Source: JAEUJM01 sp964635055
GTDB taxonomy: Bacteria; Actinomycetota; Acidimicrobiia; Acidimicrobiales; DATDAH01
DNA: 64,000 nucleotides
Reading direction: 5' to 3'
Assembly (NCBI GenBank): GCA_964635055.1
Contig: CAZWMT010000025.1
Span: 1-64,000, forward strand
Shown here: positions 61,493-64,000 of the stretch, one piece after another
Numbering within the stretch: the first letter of the stretch is position 1
Layout of the letters: every line of letters starts with the position of its first letter
Made by a program: the position numbers and the translations under genes
The notes under the pieces: generated by a model
The model's input: only the letters and a program-made list of their open reading frames with translations
The model's database searches: none
What the model was told of the DNA's origin: nothing

Positions 61493-61921
61493 ATGGCCCT
61501 CGAACCCGATCGCCTCCAGGAACTGGTCGCGGCCGACGTGCAGGAGGGCGTCGGCGCGATCTTCGAGAACGTGGACGGCGGGTTGTCGGCGCTCGACACC
61601 TTCGGCCGCCTCGACGAGCCGATCGCGTCCTCCACCCACGATGTGCTGCCCTGGATGTGGGAGGGGCGCCACGTGGCGCCGCTGGCGGGGATCCCGCCCA
61701 CCGGCAAGCTGGTGCAGGTGCGGGGCGTCACGATCGTCGAGCGCGGCGATGACGAGCCACGGTTCCACCGGTTCGTGGACTGGCTCGGCGTCTTCCAGCA
61801 GCTCGGGGCGTCGCTGGTGACACGACCACCGGTGGAGGCGTTCCCGGGTGACCTGCCCGGCCGGGACCGCTTCGGCGTGCTCGACATCGAGCAGTCGTCC
61901 GGCGAGCACGAGACTGCCTGA
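61493..61921 (+). CDS. SnoaL/NTF2-like small protein
   Basis: 142 residues, nine bases after the previous gene with GTGAGG as ribosome site. The C-terminal phrase FHRFVDWLGVFQQLGASLV resembles the end of SnoaL-like polyketide cyclases (D-x-L-G-x2-x-QLGA), and LVQVRGVTIVERGDDE fits the strand before it. The N-terminal half is less clear. Third gene of the cyclase operon; role unknown. Confidence 0.7.
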   Translation: MALEPDRLQELVAADVQEGVGAIFENVDGGLSALDTFGRLDEPIASSTHDVLPWMWEGRHVAPLAGIPPTGKLVQVRGVTIVERGDDEPRFHRFVDWLGVFQQLGASLVTRPPVEAFPGDLPGRDRFGVLDIEQSSGEHETA

Positions 61922-61963
61922 CCGCCGAGTCAGTGGCGGCTCGCCGCCCTCTGTGCTGCTGCG

Positions 61964-61969
61964 TATACT
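61964..61969 (+). promoter_or_regulatory. Possible -10 box TATACT
   Basis: TATACT stands out in a GC-rich gap 48 bases ahead of the secreted repeat protein. No clear -35 element at the right distance, so only a weak promoter call. Confidence 0.25.
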
Positions 61970-62016
61970 CCGACGGCGAGCGGTTCACGCGGCACGGCGG
62001 TTGCGGGGGAAGCGAC

Positions 62017-64000
62017 ATGAAGCGGGCAGCAATCCTTGGAGCGATGCTCACCCTGGTGGCGACCGTGGTGGTGTCGGCCGTCGGCGCCCCGGCGGGCGCC
62101 GATCCGCAGGTCACCATCGCCAGCGGCTGTGACCGTCCCAACACCGGCATCACCGCCGGCCTGTTCGTCAACCTCAACAACGAGATCCCCGACCCCATCA
62201 ACTCGAACACGCTGATGCAGGTGGTCGACCCCGCTACCCCGGTGGTGGCGGGCCAGCAAGCCCAGTTCGACCTGCAGGTGCCCTTCCCCGACATGGCCGG
62301 CGGCTTCCCGCCCAACGACTTCGGGGTCACCTACGGCACCTTCTACATCAAGTCCGTCGACGTGCGCATCCCGATCCCGAGCGGCCTCGACGCCACCACG
62401 GTGTCGCCCACCGAGTCGCCCGACAAGAACTACGTCACGGTCACCCGGTCGGGCAGCAACCTCAACGTCCACATCCAGAGCCCCGTCTCCGGGTCGCGCA
62501 TCCGCATCAACACCGAGGTGGCGTCGCCGGTGGCCGAGGTGGAGACCTCGAGCGGGGTGTGGACCCCGGTCGTGATCCCCACGATCCGGGTGAACCCCAC
62601 CGTCACCGGGGCACCCGGGTCGTCGATCGTCTGGAAGCCGGCGTCGCTGACCAACGTGGTGGTCAAGTACAACCGCGACTTCGGGTTCCTCGTCGGGCAG
62701 ATCAACTGGAACGACCTCACCATGCCCTGCACGCCGAACAACCCCGACCAGGTGGTCGCCACCACCACGGTGGCGTCGCCCGCTCTGTCGGTGGCGACGA
62801 CAGCCGACGAGACCACGGTGGTGGCGGGGGCGCCGGTCCACCTGCACGTCACCGCCACCAACACCGGCGACGTCGCGCTGACAGGTGTCACCGTCACCGA
62901 TGCCAACGCCCCCGGCTGCGCCGGGTCGCCGGGCAACCTGGCGGTGGGGGCCCACGTCACGTTGAACTGCACGGTCACCACCTCCGGCGCGAACGTGCCG
63001 ACGTTCTCCAACACCGCCGGGGCCGACTCGAACGAGACGGCCCCGGTCACCTCCAACACCGTGAACGTCACCGTCACGCCGGCCGGCCCGACGGGGATCA
63101 CCGGCACGATCACCGAGTCGGGCTCGGGCACGCCGATCGGCGGGGGCTGGCTGGCGATCCTTCGCACCTCCGACTTCTCCATCGCCGCCGGCGCGGTGGC
63201 CGACGGCTCGGGCAACTACTCGGCCAACGTCCCCGCCGGGGCCTACTACGTGTACGGCATCGACCCGGCCGGCCGACACGTCGCGGGGTTCCACGGCGCG
63301 CCGGCGACGGTCAACGTGGCCGCCGGCACCATGGTCGACGTCGACCCGGCCATGGCCTCGAACCGGGGCGCGATCAGCGGCACCGTCACCGAGCAGGGCA
63401 CCGGCGCACCGGTCGCCGGAGCCTGGGCGCTGGCCATGGGCGGCACCACCGGGGCGCCCGAGACCATGGCCCAGGCCAACGGGAGCGGCCAGTTCACCCT
63501 GGCTGACCTCCGTGCCGCCGGCCACTTCATGATCTACCTCGACGAGTCCGGTGCGCACGCGCCCGAGTACTTCGGCGACTCGCCCACGCCCGCCGGCGCA
63601 GGCCTGGTGACGGTCGCCGGCGGCGCCACTGCGACGGCCAACGGCACGCCGCCCGCGCAGACGCCGGCCGGCAGTGGCTCGAGCCTGTCGGGCAACGTCA
63701 CCGAGTCGGGCACCAACCTGCCCCTCACCGGGGTGGCGGTGATCGCCATGCGGGCGTCCGACTACGGCTTCGTGCGGGCCGCCCGCACCGACGTGTCCGG
63801 CAACTACACGCTCGCCGTGGCGCCCGGGGCCTACAAGCTGGTGTTCCTCGACGGCGCCGGCGGCCACCACATGGAGTGGCACGACAACCAGCCCTACACC
63901 GGCATCGCCACCGCCGCCTCGGTGACGGCCCCGGCGGTCACCAACGCCTCGCTCGACCGCAACACCGGCACCATGGCCGGCACCGTCACCGACGACCCGT
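62017..64000 (+). CDS. Secreted multi-domain Ig/CarboxypepD-reg-like protein (cut by window edge)
   Basis: 661 residues visible, C-terminus beyond base 64000. Signal peptide MKRAAILGAMLTLVATVVVS with cleavage near GAPAGA (27-30). Residues about 30-245 form a beta-rich domain with two Cys; 250-350 is a DUF11-type repeat (VHLHVTATNTGDVALTGVTV, VTLNCTVTTSG); from 355 at least four carboxypeptidase-regulatory-like repeats begin with GTITESGSGTPI, GTVTEQGTGAPV, GNVTESGTNLPL and GTVTDDP. Likely a cell-surface or matrix protein. Strong Gly/Thr/Ala composition. Confidence 0.88.
   Translation, partial: MKRAAILGAMLTLVATVVVSAVGAPAGADPQVTIASGCDRPNTGITAGLFVNLNNEIPDPINSNTLMQVVDPATPVVAGQQAQFDLQVPFPDMAGGFPPNDFGVTYGTFYIKSVDVRIPIPSGLDATTVSPTESPDKNYVTVTRSGSNLNVHIQSPVSGSRIRINTEVASPVAEVETSSGVWTPVVIPTIRVNPTVTGAPGSSIVWKPASLTNVVVKYNRDFGFLVGQINWNDLTMPCTPNNPDQVVATTTVASPALSVATTADETTVVAGAPVHLHVTATNTGDVALTGVTVTDANAPGCAGSPGNLAVGAHVTLNCTVTTSGANVPTFSNTAGADSNETAPVTSNTVNVTVTPAGPTGITGTITESGSGTPIGGGWLAILRTSDFSIAAGAVADGSGNYSANVPAGAYYVYGIDPAGRHVAGFHGAPATVNVAAGTMVDVDPAMASNRGAISGTVTEQGTGAPVAGAWALAMGGTTGAPETMAQANGSGQFTLADLRAAGHFMIYLDESGAHAPEYFGDSPTPAGAGLVTVAGGATATANGTPPAQTPAGSGSSLSGNVTESGTNLPLTGVAVIAMRASDYGFVRAARTDVSGNYTLAVAPGAYKLVFLDGAGGHHMEWHDNQPYTGIATAASVTAPAVTNASLDRNTGTMAGTVTDDP

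Noticed and set aside
61930..63882. 650-residue minus-strand frame
   Set aside because: Antisense to the secreted repeat protein; repetitive because that gene is repetitive.

Overview
This is a very GC-rich, densely packed actinobacterial chromosome segment. Two complete mce loci, YrbE permeases, a DUF222/HNH gene, TetR pairs, a FIST sensor and heavy GTG start use point to Actinobacteria. Acidimicrobiia (an Iamia- or Ilumatobacter-like lineage) is my best guess, by inference only. Almost all long open frames antisense to the genes listed are GC-driven shadows. I saw no rRNA, tRNA or CRISPR array.

Layout. 1-5854: the end-truncated acetoacetyl-CoA synthetase (minus), then a ferredoxin / P450 / secreted sugar-dehydrogenase-like operon and a secreted HEXXH protein (plus). 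5871-7648: a DrrAB-type ABC exporter (minus). 7733-15202: a minus-strand signalling block made of an ECF sigma factor fused to its own anti-sigma/membrane part, a FIST sensor protein and a GAF-GAF-GGDEF-EAL protein, bracketed by two paralogous proteins of unknown function that look like decayed GGDEF relatives. 15335-27692: two tandem TetR regulators facing a complete mce operon (ATPase, yrbE x2, mceA-F, Mas). 27968-36628: accessory genes: an HNH protein with a His/Asp-rich insert, a Tat-exported beta-helix protein, a decayed alpha/beta-hydrolase remnant, two SGNH-like membrane proteins (one frameshifted at a CA microsatellite, one lacking its catalytic residues) and a membrane-anchored M15-like peptidase. 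36652-37576: divergent universal-stress genes. 37603-47175: a second mce operon (minus) with no ATPase gene. 47390-53168: a Dyp peroxidase, an alpha/beta hydrolase and a sulfotransferase / aminotransferase / epimerase run. 53169-55262: a repeat-rich gene-poor stretch, a small hypothetical gene and a lipoprotein. 55321-64000: succinate-semialdehyde dehydrogenase, a giant AAA/TPR protein with a C-terminal class III cyclase followed by two coupled small genes, and a secreted repeat protein running off the right edge.

How the parts fit. The two mce systems would build two envelope lipid/steroid importers. Only the first encodes an ATPase, so that ATPase probably powers both. A TGTTACA/TGTAACA element lies at the tetR/mce-1 divergence and again ahead of the mce-2 operon and the M15-like peptidase gene, which suggests that one local TetR protein coordinates envelope import and wall remodelling. 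The sigma/FIST/c-di-GMP block, with its flanking paralogue pair, is the best candidate here for an undescribed signalling module.
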